Origin: Cloacibacillus porcorum | GTDB lineage: Bacteria > Synergistota > Synergistia > Synergistales > Synergistaceae | Reading direction: 5' to 3' | NCBI RefSeq assembly: GCF_001701045.1 | Contig: NZ_CP016757.1 | Location: 3,002,219-3,066,218 of the forward strand | DNA length: 64,000 nt | In this document: positions 51,798 to 60,861 of the stretch, piece by piece | Position numbering within the stretch: position 1 is the first letter of the stretch | Layout: each line of letters starts with the position of its first letter | Notes under the pieces: generated by a model | What the model saw: the letters and a program-made list of their open reading frames with translations, nothing else | What the model was told of the DNA's origin: nothing | The model's database searches: none | Made by a program: the position numbers and the translations under genes

Positions 51798-52559
51798 ATG
51801 AGAGAAATTTTTTCGTTTTTGGCGGAATATATCGATAAAAACAGGATAACCCTCGCCGCGATAACCGGCGGCGGCGGGAAGACCTCGCTGCTCTACGGGC
51901 TGGGGCGCGAGCTCGCCGCCTCGCGGCGGGTGCTGCTCACGACGACGACGAAGATATTCCGCCCCACCCCCGGTGAATGCCGCGACCTCTTCGTCGGACC
52001 GGCAAAGCACTGCCTCTCTTTCCTCGAGGCGATGCCGCCCGCTTCGCTGCTCACGGCGGCCTCCGGCGAAGGCGGCGGCAAGCTGCTGGGCTACACCCCC
52101 GAGGAGACAGAGCGGCTGGCCGGCAGCGGCGTAGCGGCGGTGATCGCGGAATGCGACGGCTCGCGCGGACGCCCGCTGAAATTTTACGAGACCTGGGAGC
52201 CGCCGATGCCGCAGGGCTGCGGCTGCCTCTTCGCCGTCGCGGGGGTCGGCGCGCTCGGAGAAAGGGCGGACGAAGAGCGAATATTCCGCGCCGATAAATT
52301 CCGCACCCTGCACAACATCGCGGAGGGGGCAAAGGTCGCCGCCGCCGATTATATGAGCTACCTGAGCCACCCGGAGGGGCCGCTGAAAAACGCCCCCCGC
52401 GGCGCGAAGAAGATCCTGCTGCTCAATCAATGGGAAATCTGCGGCGAGGACTCTAGGACGTCGCTTATGGAGATCATTCCCGCGCTGCTTAAGAGTTACG
52501 ACGCGGCCGCCTGCGTCTCAATGCGCCGCAATATACTTTACGACTACCGGGAGAGATGA
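51798..52559 (+). CDS. yqeC: YqeC family putative selenium-dependent hydroxylase accessory protein
   Basis: This 253-residue cytoplasmic protein begins at ATG 51798. A P-loop-like ITGGGGKTSLL lies at residues 22-32, followed by LLTTTTKIFRP and AVIAECDGSRGRPLKF; these fit the YqeC family. YqeC is found with genes of molybdenum hydroxylases that need selenium, and is thought to help their maturation. The next gene, a MocA-like nucleotidyltransferase, overlaps or abuts it, supporting a shared cofactor role. No hydroxylase subunit or selenium gene is in the window, so its client must be elsewhere. Confidence 0.85.
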   Translation: MREIFSFLAEYIDKNRITLAAITGGGGKTSLLYGLGRELAASRRVLLTTTTKIFRPTPGECRDLFVGPAKHCLSFLEAMPPASLLTAASGEGGGKLLGYTPEETERLAGSGVAAVIAECDGSRGRPLKFYETWEPPMPQGCGCLFAVAGVGALGERADEERIFRADKFRTLHNIAEGAKVAAADYMSYLSHPEGPLKNAPRGAKKILLLNQWEICGEDSRTSLMEIIPALLKSYDAAACVSMRRNILYDYRER

Positions 52560-52561
52560 TA

Positions 52562-53140
52562 ATGAACGTGATATTGCTGGGAGCGGGGCTCTCAAAGCGC
52601 ATGGGACGCCAGAAGCTGCTGCTCTCATTCGGAGATAAGAACGTCATCGAGACGGTGATAGAAAACCTGCGCGGCGCGGGGCTTACGCGCATCTGCGCCG
52701 TGCTCTCGCGGGAGGTGGCCTCCGCGCTCGCTTCCCACGCCGGTACGCTGGAGGTCGGCATCAACGAAGAACCGGAGCGCGGACAGTCAAGCTCGCTGGC
52801 GATCGGGCTCGAGATGCTGCCGGAGGGAGAGGACTTCTGCATCATGCTCGGCGACCTGCCGCTGGCGCGCGCGCAGGATATCGCGGCGCTCGCCAAACGT
52901 TTCGACGGGCTGCCGCCGGAAAAGAGCGTCCTCGCCCCCTGCCGCGGCGGCGTGTTCGGCCACCCGATGTTTTACCGCTCCGTATGGCGCGAACGCTTTC
53001 GCGGCGCGAGCGGCGACGTCGGCGGTAAAAAGATCCTCATGCGGTACGAACCGGAGATTGAGCGTGTAAGCGCCCCAGATTCACATTTCAAGGACATGGA
53101 CACGCCGGAGGAGTATGAAAAGCGCCTGAAAGAGGCGTAA
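52562..53140 (+). CDS. mocA: MocA-like molybdenum-cofactor nucleotidyltransferase
   Basis: This 192-residue enzyme of the NTP_transf_3 fold probably adds CMP, or another nucleotide, to molybdopterin. The nucleotide-binding signature LLGAGLSKRMGRQKLLLSFG is at the start, and MLGDLPLARAQDI holds the metal-binding Asp. Later, GHPMFYRSVWRERF matches the GxPxxF element, and DMDTPEEYE is the usual C-terminal Asp motif. I prefer ATG 52562, seven bases after GGGAGA, over ATG 52556, which overlaps the yqeC stop. It is the second gene of a two-gene operon. The exact nucleotide and substrate cannot be told. Confidence 0.87.
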   Translation: MNVILLGAGLSKRMGRQKLLLSFGDKNVIETVIENLRGAGLTRICAVLSREVASALASHAGTLEVGINEEPERGQSSSLAIGLEMLPEGEDFCIMLGDLPLARAQDIAALAKRFDGLPPEKSVLAPCRGGVFGHPMFYRSVWRERFRGASGDVGGKKILMRYEPEIERVSAPDSHFKDMDTPEEYEKRLKEA

Positions 53141-53643
53141 TTATCCGCATTAGCTAAAAGATAAAAACACAAATCAAAGAACCGGTCGCCGTGATGTTTT
53201 CGCCGGCCGGCTCTTGTGTTATATCTGTATGCCTAAATCCGCCCCGAAAGCCATTATTACACTCTTGAAGAGAGCGCCCCGACAGCGCGCGAAAATTCTA
53301 AAAAAACAGGTCACAAACATTAAAGAGACACGGTAAAACACATAAAATGCTTTTATATTATTTTGGTTTTATACAAAAATCCACGAAAAAATTGCCTTTT
53401 ACTCAAATTTTTTCTTTAATTGTAAACTGGTCATTTCTACGGGATAAAAATAGGCATATTCTGCTTGGCGTAAAAAATAACAGGATGTTATTTTTGTCGG
53501 CAACACCCAAAAGGGGAGGCGGATCACAAAAATTTAATTTGTCAAACGGGTAAAAACAGATCAAGAAACCTTGATAAAACGGGTTTTGTGTTTGTGGAAA
53601 CGGTATTCGTGGTAACAAAATTATCCTTCTGTCACCTTATGAG
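53141..53643. other. Intergenic AT-rich region before the tandem autotransporters
   Basis: A weak hairpin (AACCGG...CCGGCT, about 53181-53212) may terminate mocA. The stretch 53330-53560 is AT-rich. A 68-codon frame at 53347-53553 has no ribosome site and is not called. Promoter elements for the autotransporter should lie at the right end. Confidence 0.35.
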
Positions 53644-53981
53644 ACATTTATGACGCAGGCAAGCGGAATCACAAAACTGCTCCGCAGAGGTAAACGTCCG
53701 GATACGTCATAAATTACGATGGCGCCGATATTTTGAATCGGCGGGGAGCGATCTCTGATTTCGTCTGAAAATCAGGGCCACCACCGGCGTGTCCTTAAAC
53801 CAGAGCCGCCATGCGGTGCGGCCATATCTCCCGTTATATACGCCATTTCTGAATCATCAGGAGACAGAGCCAGTAGGAGAGACCGATGCCGTTTCAGGGA
53901 GAGAGGCCATTTGCGTCCGTGTTTCATAACAGGCGGATGTTCGAGAGATGAAATGAAGAGAAGAAAGGTGAATAGTATCAG
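53644..53981 (+). promoter_or_regulatory. Structured 5' leader of autotransporter copy 1
   Basis: The leader is homologous to the one at 57166-57463. Conserved blocks are AAGCGG and CACAA near the start, ACGATGGCGCCG, GGGA-CGATC, AAATCAGGG and CCGGCGTGTC. CTCTGATTT (53752-53760) pairs with AAATCAGGG (53769-53777). In the other copy CCTTGATTT pairs with the same AAATCAGGG, with both changes still pairing. GCGCCG also pairs with CGGCGT, enclosing this hairpin. It matches no riboswitch class I know. Confidence 0.45.
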
Positions 53982-56723
53982 ATGAAAAGAATGCGAGTAA
54001 TCTGCGCCGCTGTCATAATAGCGCTGTGCGTATACCTCACGCCGGCGTCTGCCGAGAAGATTTATACCGCCCCGGTCACCGATAGCCATGAATGGGATGA
54101 AGATGTGACGATCACAACCAACGGTATCGTCAACGAGGACAGCCGGGAGGGCGGCGGTATTTATTTCTGTACGAATGGTCCAGATCAGACCTTCATCATA
54201 GTGGAAGCCGATAATCTGGTGAAGATACGCGCTAACCTGGGAGATGGTAACGAACAGGGAGACAAATTATACGGCATCAGGACGTCGGGAGCGCATAATG
54301 CGGTCTTTCTTCTTGGCAAGGCAGACATCGAGGCCGGATATATGACCCTCAGCGCGGAGAACGCCACATCAATCATAGTCGGCGACTACTCGAGTCTGAT
54401 CACCACGAGTTCGCATTTCGGTGTACATAGCTCCGACGACAGCAATATCTATATCGGCGACCACGTGCTGATCCAGGCGGGAGACAAAAACGACTTCGCA
54501 GACAACGGCTATACCGTCTGGGCGAAGTGCGACGGAGGCATCTTCGACACAACTATTCAAATTGGGGACCACGTGCAGATCTCAAACGCGGGAAACTATA
54601 AGAAAGACGGAGCGGCCGTTTACGCGCAGGGCGGGGGGATAATCACGATCGGAGATGATGCGGAGATAACGTCGAGAGGAGAACGGGATCCCACGGTGAA
54701 AATAAACCGTTACAATATCGGCGTACGCGCCGACGGCTGGCACTGGAGAACGACATACGTCCCTCATAGCCTCCCCTTATCCTACGCCGAGCCGGAACTG
54801 GTCCTTGCCCCCTCAAAAGTGGTGCTGGGCGACCGTATCTCTATCTACACGGACGGCAGAGAGGGCAACATGGGGATATACGCCTCCGACAGGGCAGAGG
54901 TCATCGCGGGAGAGGACCTCACGATAAATACCCACGGCTCCGAAGGAAGCAACTTTGGCGTCTTCGCCGACGAGGGCGCACAGGTAACCATCAAGAGCAC
55001 CTGCATCGAGACGGAGGGAAAGGACAGCCACGGCCTGATAGCATGGAGATCTAAGGAGGGGCAGAACTCAAAGATCACCATTACGGAGGGTTCTAACATC
55101 AAGACCATGGGGACCAACGCCTACGGTGTGGCCGCCATCGACGGCGGCGAGGTGGAGCTGACCGGGAAGCATACAATAGAAACAGACCTGGAAAACGGCT
55201 CTTTCGCCCTCGGAACAAGCTACGGCGGCACCATCACCGCGGACGGGCAGATGAATATCCTTGGCAATCTGCATGCCGAAAGTGAAGGTAAGATAAACAT
55301 GACGATGCAGGACGGCTCTTATATGAAGGGCTTCTCCTCCATCGACGGCGGACAGAGCGGCGAAATACATGTGGATATGAAGAACGCCTACTGGGACCTT
55401 CACAAACAGGACTCCGAGCTGAGCTCGCTCAAAATGGCCGCCGGCGCCACCGTCGACTACACGAAAGAGGGCTCCAACCTCAACCTCTACGCCCATGACA
55501 TCTCCGGTAACGGCACCTTTGTTATGAAGACCGACATCGTCGGCGGAAACGGCGACCTGCTCACCGTAGACACCAGCGACGGCGACCACAAGATCAAAGT
55601 CATAGACCAGGGCAGCGCACCCACTACCGGCGACGAGGACCCCCTCAAGCTGGTAAAGACCGGCGACGGGAACGCCGAATTTACCCTCACGGGGAAGGAT
55701 AATCTTGTCGACATCGGCGCGTGGCAATACGGACTGCGCCGCGCCCTAGAAAACGAGAACCATTGGGAGCTCTTTGCCACCAAGAAGCCCTCTCCACCGG
55801 CATCAGCCGCGGTCAACACCTTCATGGGCGGATACCTGCTCGCCTATGCCGAGACACAGACACTCATGCAGCGCCTCGGAGACCTGCGCGACACAGACTA
55901 TGACAACGGATACTGGTTCCGCTTCCACGGTGGAAGGATGGAGTCAAACAGCAGGAGCTTCGTGCGCGACTTCGACATGAAATACGGCGGCGCGCAGGTT
56001 GGATATGACAGGAAGATCAAAAACGACTGGAAGGGCGACACCTACGTCGGCGGATACTTCGGATACAGCAAGGGCAACCTCGATTACAGCATCCTCGATG
56101 GCGGTACCGGCGGCAGCGGCAGTGTGGATTCAAGGACCCTCGGACTCTACGGCACCTATATCGCCGACGACGGCTTCTACGTCGACGCGGTGCTCAAGTA
56201 CATGTGGATGAAAAACGATTTCGACGTGCTGGATTCTGACGGCGGTCACGTCACTGGAGACGGACTCTCCACCGGCGGGATGGGCTTTTCGCTTGAACTC
56301 GGCAAACGGTTCAGGTTCACGAAAAACGAAAAGGGCGACAACTGGTACATCGAGCCGCAGGCGCAGTTAAGCTACACCCGCCAGGACGGCGGATATTTCA
56401 ACGCCAGCAACGGCCTGAGGATCGGCGTGGACAGCTTCAACTCACTGCTCGGCCGCCTTGGGATGCTGGCCGGATATGAGACGCCAAAGTCGAATTTCTA
56501 CGCGAAGGCCTCCTACGTGAAAGAGTTCGACGGGGACGTCAATATCATCGCGAACAATATCAGCATACCGGAGTCCTTCGGCGACAGCTGGTGGGAGTAC
56601 GGACTTGGATTCACCACCAGACTCAACGACCACAACAGCCTATACATGAGCCTGGAGCGCTCCTCGGGCGGTAAGTTCACCGAACCATGGAAGGTATATG
56701 CCGGCTGGAGGATCAGCCTCTAA
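53982..56723 (+). CDS. Autotransporter with beta-helical passenger (tandem copy 1)
   Basis: This outer-membrane protein of 913 residues starts at ATG 53982, 11 bases after AAAGGTG. The signal peptide is residues 1-24 (MKRMRVICAAVIIALCVYLT... ASA). A Gly/Asp/Asn-rich passenger with repeated strands (IYIGDHVLIQAG, IQIGDHVQISNAG, ITIGDDAEITSRG, VVLGDRISIYTDG) follows to about residue 600. The linker PSPPASAAVNTFMGGYLLAYA leads to the autotransporter barrel (MESNSRSFVRDFDMKYGGAQ, GYSKGNLDY), which ends YAGWRISL. From about base 55230 to the end it is nearly identical to the gene at 57464, while the first ~400 residues differ. No protease motif is seen, so an adhesin or surface-shield role is likelier. 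Confidence 0.9.
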   Translation: MKRMRVICAAVIIALCVYLTPASAEKIYTAPVTDSHEWDEDVTITTNGIVNEDSREGGGIYFCTNGPDQTFIIVEADNLVKIRANLGDGNEQGDKLYGIRTSGAHNAVFLLGKADIEAGYMTLSAENATSIIVGDYSSLITTSSHFGVHSSDDSNIYIGDHVLIQAGDKNDFADNGYTVWAKCDGGIFDTTIQIGDHVQISNAGNYKKDGAAVYAQGGGIITIGDDAEITSRGERDPTVKINRYNIGVRADGWHWRTTYVPHSLPLSYAEPELVLAPSKVVLGDRISIYTDGREGNMGIYASDRAEVIAGEDLTINTHGSEGSNFGVFADEGAQVTIKSTCIETEGKDSHGLIAWRSKEGQNSKITITEGSNIKTMGTNAYGVAAIDGGEVELTGKHTIETDLENGSFALGTSYGGTITADGQMNILGNLHAESEGKINMTMQDGSYMKGFSSIDGGQSGEIHVDMKNAYWDLHKQDSELSSLKMAAGATVDYTKEGSNLNLYAHDISGNGTFVMKTDIVGGNGDLLTVDTSDGDHKIKVIDQGSAPTTGDEDPLKLVKTGDGNAEFTLTGKDNLVDIGAWQYGLRRALENENHWELFATKKPSPPASAAVNTFMGGYLLAYAETQTLMQRLGDLRDTDYDNGYWFRFHGGRMESNSRSFVRDFDMKYGGAQVGYDRKIKNDWKGDTYVGGYFGYSKGNLDYSILDGGTGGSGSVDSRTLGLYGTYIADDGFYVDAVLKYMWMKNDFDVLDSDGGHVTGDGLSTGGMGFSLELGKRFRFTKNEKGDNWYIEPQAQLSYTRQDGGYFNASNGLRIGVDSFNSLLGRLGMLAGYETPKSNFYAKASYVKEFDGDVNIIANNISIPESFGDSWWEYGLGFTTRLNDHNSLYMSLERSSGGKFTEPWKVYAGWRISL

Positions 56724-56775
56724 AAGGACATCACTTTAAGTTCATCAATCACAGCATAAAAACGTAACTTAAAAG
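56724..56775. other. Short spacer after autotransporter copy 1
   Basis: No feature apart from the start of the terminator region. Confidence 0.3.
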
Positions 56776-56813
56776 CAGCGTCCGCCGTTAATTAAACTGC
56801 GGACGCTGTTTTT
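56776..56813 (+). terminator. Terminator of autotransporter copy 1
   Basis: CAGCGTCCGC pairs with GCGGACGCTG around 13 bases, followed by TTTTTACC. Confidence 0.88.
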
Positions 56814-57165
56814 ACCATGCAATATGTCCTTTTAACAGAATAGCGGCCTGTCTGTTGATATCTACTGGCCTTTTAAAAGAGGCGCTAAAACAGTCTTTAT
56901 AAAATTTTTTCTTTATTCATAAAATTATTATCTTATTAACATTTATACAAAATAAGAATAAGCATTATCCACTAGACGCGTAAAATATAAAAATGGTATT
57001 TTAAGATACAAAGATATGAAAGGGGAGATACATTACAAAAATCTAAATTATCAGCCTGAATAAACCGCGCTAAGAGACCTCTTTTCAGCATATTCCATGC
57101 TCGTAAAAACAGTATCGGCTATTACGATACTATTCCTAATGTTCTTCTATGGACTTTTACTTACG
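56814..57165. other. AT-rich intergenic region upstream of autotransporter copy 2
   Basis: This AT-rich stretch (especially 56900-57010) has no supported gene. It should hold the promoter of copy 2, since a strong terminator separates it from copy 1. Confidence 0.35.
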
Positions 57166-57463
57166 GCGTTGACAAGCGGGACCACAAGATCTGCTTCGAC
57201 AGAAATTTACCGAGGCTGATCCGTGGCGGCAAACAGCCGGACAGGCCATCAAAGACGATGGCGCCGGCGGTTTGACCCTGTAGGGAACGATCCTTGATTT
57301 CATCCAAAAATCAGGGCTTCCCCCGGCGTGTCTTTAAGTGAAGGCGACCGCGCAGCAAACCGCCCCTGACTCGTCAGCGAGCTAAATTTTAAGTCCATTA
57401 AAGATATAAACCCCCCAACGATTCAAAAAAACAGAATCTAGGGAAGAAAGGTGGAAAGTAGAG
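57166..57463 (+). promoter_or_regulatory. Structured 5' leader of autotransporter copy 2
   Basis: This is the second copy of the leader described for 53644-53981. CCTTGATTT (57292-57300) pairs with AAATCAGGG (57308-57316). GCGCCGG (about 57261-57267) pairs with CCGGCGT around it. A small hairpin TCTG-CTTCGA-CAGA near 57191-57204 matches CTG-CTCCG-CAG in copy 1, again with paired changes. Confidence 0.45.
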
Positions 57464-60154
57464 ATGAAAAAAATACAAATGATTTGTACCGCCGCTCTAT
57501 TGGCGCTGTGCGTACATCTTCCCGCGGCCTTCGCCGAGCTGAATTACACAGCTCCGGTTGAAACCTCTAATCAATGGAATGAGGATGTGAATATCTCATA
57601 TACATACGACCCATCCTCCTACCCTTCAGTCAATTATAAGGGCGCCATCAATCTTGAGACGACGTCATCCAGCTTTCCGCAGAAATCCATTGTGATGAAC
57701 GGCGATCACACGGTGAAGATACGCGCCTTTAAGGAGCCCGGCAGCAGCAGCTCCATTCAGATATTCGGTATAAAGGTGTACGGAGAAAACGAAGTAAAGC
57801 TGAACAGGGTGGATGTCGAGTCCAGCTATATATCTCTCCACGCGCAGAAGGGTGCGAGCATCACCGTAGGTGACGACTCGCGTCTGATCACAACGGATTC
57901 AACCATCGGCATCTACGCCCTTGACAGCAGCAACATCAAGATCGGCAGCGGCGTGGAGATCCAGGCGGGGAGTATTACCAGCAACGTCGTCTATGGATAC
58001 AGCGTGTGGGCAAACAGTCAGACAGGGCTCTCCACCATCGAGATTGGGGACCGAGCTAATATAACGAACATGGGCAACTACTCGAACTACGGCGCAGCTG
58101 TTTACGCGCAGTATGGCGGGCACATCTCTATCGGAAGCGGTTCTAGCATAACCTCTAAGGGCGACCGGGACGGCTCCGGAAAATCCAATATGGGCATCTA
58201 TGCCGATGCAAATCTAGCGGCACAGGAGGTCCCCGGTCTCCGTTCGACAGTGGTGCTGGGCGACGACGTTACGATCGTTACGGACGGCACAAAGAGCAAC
58301 ACAGGGATAAACACGGGCAACGGCGCGATCGTCACCGCAGGAAAGAATACGACGATCCTGACCCACGGCTCCGGCGGGAACAACCACGGGGCATACGCGA
58401 AAAGCGGGTCACAGATCACTATGAAGAGCGCCTACATCGAGACGGAGGGTGATGAGAGCTACGGCCTGATATCAAAGGGCTCGCTGAACGGCAGCAACAC
58501 AAATATCTCGATCACGGAGGGCTCCCATATCAAGACCACCGGGAACGGGGCGCACGCGGTGGTGGCCCAGGATAAGGGAGAGGTGAATCTGGCGGGAGCC
58601 AATACGATAGAGACCGACCTGGATAACGGCTCGCACGCCCTCTGGGCGCAGGACGGCGGCACCATCACCGCGGACGGACAGATGAACATCCTTGGCAATC
58701 TGCATGCCGAAAGTGAAGGTAAGATAAACATGACGATGCAGGACGGCTCCTATATGAAGGGATTCGCCTCCATCGACAACGGACAGGGCGGCGAGATCCA
58801 TATGGATATGAAGAACGCCTACTGGGATCTTCACAAACAGGACTCCGAGCTGAGCTCGCTCAAAATGGCCGCCGGCGCTACCGTCGACTACACGAAAGAG
58901 GGCTCCAACCTCAACCTCTACGCCCATGACATCTCCGGTAACGGCACCTTTGTCATGAAGACCGACATCGTCGGCGGAAACGGCGACCTGCTCATCACCG
59001 ACACCAGCGACGGCGACCATAAGATCAAAGTCATAGACCAGGGCAGCGCACCCACTACCGGCGACGAGGACCCCCTCAAGCTGGTAAAGACCGGCGACGG
59101 GAACGCCGAATTTACCCTCACGGGTAAGGATAATCTCGTTGATATCGGCGCGTGGCGCTACGGGCTGCGCCGCGCCCTAGAAAACGAGAACCATTGGGAG
59201 CTCTTTGCCACCAAGAAGCCCTCTCCGCCGGCATCAGCCGCGGTCAACACCTTCATGGGCGGATACCTGCTCGCATACGCCGAGACACAGACTCTCATGC
59301 AGCGCCTCGGAGACCTGCGCGACACCGACTATGACAACGGATACTGGTTCCGCTTCCACGGCGGAAGGATGGAGTCAAACAGCAGGAGCTTCGTTCGCGA
59401 CTTCGACATGAAATACGGCGGCGCTCAGGTCGGATATGACAGGAAGATCAAAAACAGCTGGAAGGGCGACACATACGTCGGCGGATACTTCGGATACAGC
59501 AAGGGCGACTTAGACTACAGCATCCTCGATGGCGGCACCGGCGGCAGCGGCAGTGTGGATTCAAGGACCCTCGGACTCTACGGCACCTATATCGCCGACG
59601 ACGGCTTCTACGTCGACGCGGTGCTCAAGTACATGTGGATGAAAAACGATTTCGACGTGCTGGATTCTGACGGCGGTCACGTCACTGGAGACGGACTCTC
59701 CACCGGCGGCGTCGGACTTTCTCTTGAACTCGGCAAACGGTTCAGGTTCACGAAAAACGAGAGGGGCGAAAATTGGTACATCGAGCCGCAGGCACAGCTC
59801 AGCTACACACACCAGAACGGCGGATACTTCAACGCCAGCAACGGCCTGAGGATCGGCGTGGACAAATTCAACTCACTGCTCGGCAGACTTGGGATGCTGG
59901 CCGGATATGAGACGGCGAAGACTAACGTCTACGTGAAGGTCTCCTACGTGAAAGAGTTTGACGGGGACGTCAACATCATCGCGAACAACGTCAGCATACC
60001 GGAGTCCTTCGGCGACAGCTGGTGGGAGTACGGACTCGGATTCACCGCCAAGCTCAACGACCGCAACAGCATCTACATGAGCCTGGAACGCTCCTCGGGC
60101 GGCAAATTCACCGAACCATGGAAGGTCTATGCCGGCTGGAGGATCACCATCTAA
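57464..60154 (+). CDS. Autotransporter with beta-helical passenger (tandem copy 2)
   Basis: The protein has 896 residues; ATG 57464 lies 9 bases after AAAGGTGG. The signal peptide is MKKIQMICTAALLALCVHLP... AFA. The passenger again shows IxxGDxxxI strands (ITVGDDSRLITTD, IEIGDRANITNMG, ISIGSGSSITSKG, VVLGDDVTIVTDG) but differs from copy 1 along its first ~390 residues. From ITADGQMNILGNLHAESEGK onward both proteins are almost the same, through the barrel to the end (YAGWRITI). The last residue is Ile, not the usual aromatic. The pattern fits a recent duplication or gene conversion of the anchor half with a free-changing exposed half. Confidence 0.9.
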   Translation: MKKIQMICTAALLALCVHLPAAFAELNYTAPVETSNQWNEDVNISYTYDPSSYPSVNYKGAINLETTSSSFPQKSIVMNGDHTVKIRAFKEPGSSSSIQIFGIKVYGENEVKLNRVDVESSYISLHAQKGASITVGDDSRLITTDSTIGIYALDSSNIKIGSGVEIQAGSITSNVVYGYSVWANSQTGLSTIEIGDRANITNMGNYSNYGAAVYAQYGGHISIGSGSSITSKGDRDGSGKSNMGIYADANLAAQEVPGLRSTVVLGDDVTIVTDGTKSNTGINTGNGAIVTAGKNTTILTHGSGGNNHGAYAKSGSQITMKSAYIETEGDESYGLISKGSLNGSNTNISITEGSHIKTTGNGAHAVVAQDKGEVNLAGANTIETDLDNGSHALWAQDGGTITADGQMNILGNLHAESEGKINMTMQDGSYMKGFASIDNGQGGEIHMDMKNAYWDLHKQDSELSSLKMAAGATVDYTKEGSNLNLYAHDISGNGTFVMKTDIVGGNGDLLITDTSDGDHKIKVIDQGSAPTTGDEDPLKLVKTGDGNAEFTLTGKDNLVDIGAWRYGLRRALENENHWELFATKKPSPPASAAVNTFMGGYLLAYAETQTLMQRLGDLRDTDYDNGYWFRFHGGRMESNSRSFVRDFDMKYGGAQVGYDRKIKNSWKGDTYVGGYFGYSKGDLDYSILDGGTGGSGSVDSRTLGLYGTYIADDGFYVDAVLKYMWMKNDFDVLDSDGGHVTGDGLSTGGVGLSLELGKRFRFTKNERGENWYIEPQAQLSYTHQNGGYFNASNGLRIGVDKFNSLLGRLGMLAGYETAKTNVYVKVSYVKEFDGDVNIIANNVSIPESFGDSWWEYGLGFTAKLNDRNSIYMSLERSSGGKFTEPWKVYAGWRITI

Positions 60155-60279
60155 AATCGGCGTTTATAAGCACGATTTGCGTCATAACTTCGGGCTCTGG
60201 CATCCTCGCCGTATGAAGATACGGCTCCGGTTCCAGAGCCCGAAGTTATTTAGCAACTCGCACTTCTAAACGCCGATTT
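60154..60279. repeat. Nested inverted repeat after autotransporter copy 2
   Basis: An inner perfect 17-base inverted repeat (ATAACTTCGGGCTCTGG at 60184-60200 with its complement at 60233-60249) sits inside an outer one (AAATCGGCGTTTATAAG at 60154 with TTCTAAACGCCGATTT at 60264). AAATCGGCGTTTATAAGC recurs as a direct repeat at 60669-60686. It may terminate copy 2 and looks like a small mobile or REP-type element. Confidence 0.7.
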
Positions 60280-60329
60280 ATCATTTCCCTTATCGAAGGT
60301 AAGTAACGGTTTAGCTTTTGACTTGCCCT

Positions 60330-60610
60330 TTTAGCCTCCCTCAGAGAGGGAGGTGTCGGCCGCCTGCTTTTGGCGGCTGACGGAAGGAGTGTTGCTCTGT
60401 TTGGCGCGGAAACCGCGCCAAACAGAGCCCGCGGCAAAAGCCGCGGGAGAACCAAAGGTCAACTCTCCCTCAGTCTCGGCGAAAAAACATCGCCGAGCCA
60501 GCTCTGATGTAACTACCAGCCGAATCGCACAAATCAGAAGGCCTCTGATTTGGCTCTCTGGCCGCCTCACAGAGGGCGCCTTTAAGGGCAAAGTCAAAAG
60601 ATAAAGCGTT
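60330..60610. repeat. Dispersed repeat, copy 2 (palindromic core inverted relative to copy 1)
   Basis: This is homologous to 31636-31918. The tail (GCCAGCTCTGATGTAACTAC, AATCGCACAAATCAGAAG, GGCCGCCTCACAGAGGGCGC, AAAAGATAAAGC) is in the same orientation. The core, GGAGTGTTGCTCTGTTTGG through GCGGGAGAACC, is the exact reverse complement of the core in copy 1. No transposase is encoded. Confidence 0.8.
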
Positions 60611-60777
60611 ATTTATTCCTTGCACCGTCGAAGCTAAATCGCTATTTATCGCCTCTCATAAAATATACAAATCGGCGTTTATAAGCTGGCAATCAAAACG
60701 CGGTTTTGCGTTATCAAACTTAATTTGTCCTTCAATCGTTTAGTTTATTCATCAAACCGGCTTCCCAATACATCCAC

Positions 60778-60806
60778 TGGTAATTTGGCGGAAAATCCCG
60801 TATAAT
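60778..60806 (+). promoter_or_regulatory. Predicted promoter of the nucleobase permease
   Basis: A perfect -10 box TATAAT is at 60801-60806. The best -35 at 17 bases is a poor TGGTAA (60778-60783), as expected for a regulated promoter. The predicted start is near 60813. Confidence 0.5.
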
Positions 60807-60821
60807 ATTTCGCGGCATAAT

Positions 60822-60839
60822 TTTGCAACCGATTGCAAA
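60822..60839 (+). promoter_or_regulatory. LacI/PurR-type operator
   Basis: TTTGCAACCGATTGCAAA has perfect 7-base arms around CCGA. Its centre matches the LacI-family consensus GCAANCGNTTGC, which PurR also uses. It lies between the predicted transcript start and the ribosome site of the permease, a classic place for repression. Confidence 0.6.
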
Positions 60840-60861
60840 CAAATTTTTACGGAGGTGCAAC

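Noticed and set aside
53347-53553. 68-codon frame in the AT-rich region before the autotransporters
   Set aside because: There is no ribosome site and no recognisable motif; AT-rich DNA gives such frames by chance.
53644-53805. Leader as a cyclic-di-GMP, fluoride or molybdenum-cofactor riboswitch
   Set aside because: I compared the remembered core motifs of these classes; blocks such as GATGG or GACGCA occur, but not in the required order or pairing.
60353-60604. 83-codon plus-strand frame
   Set aside because: It is again translated repeat DNA, with no start signal.
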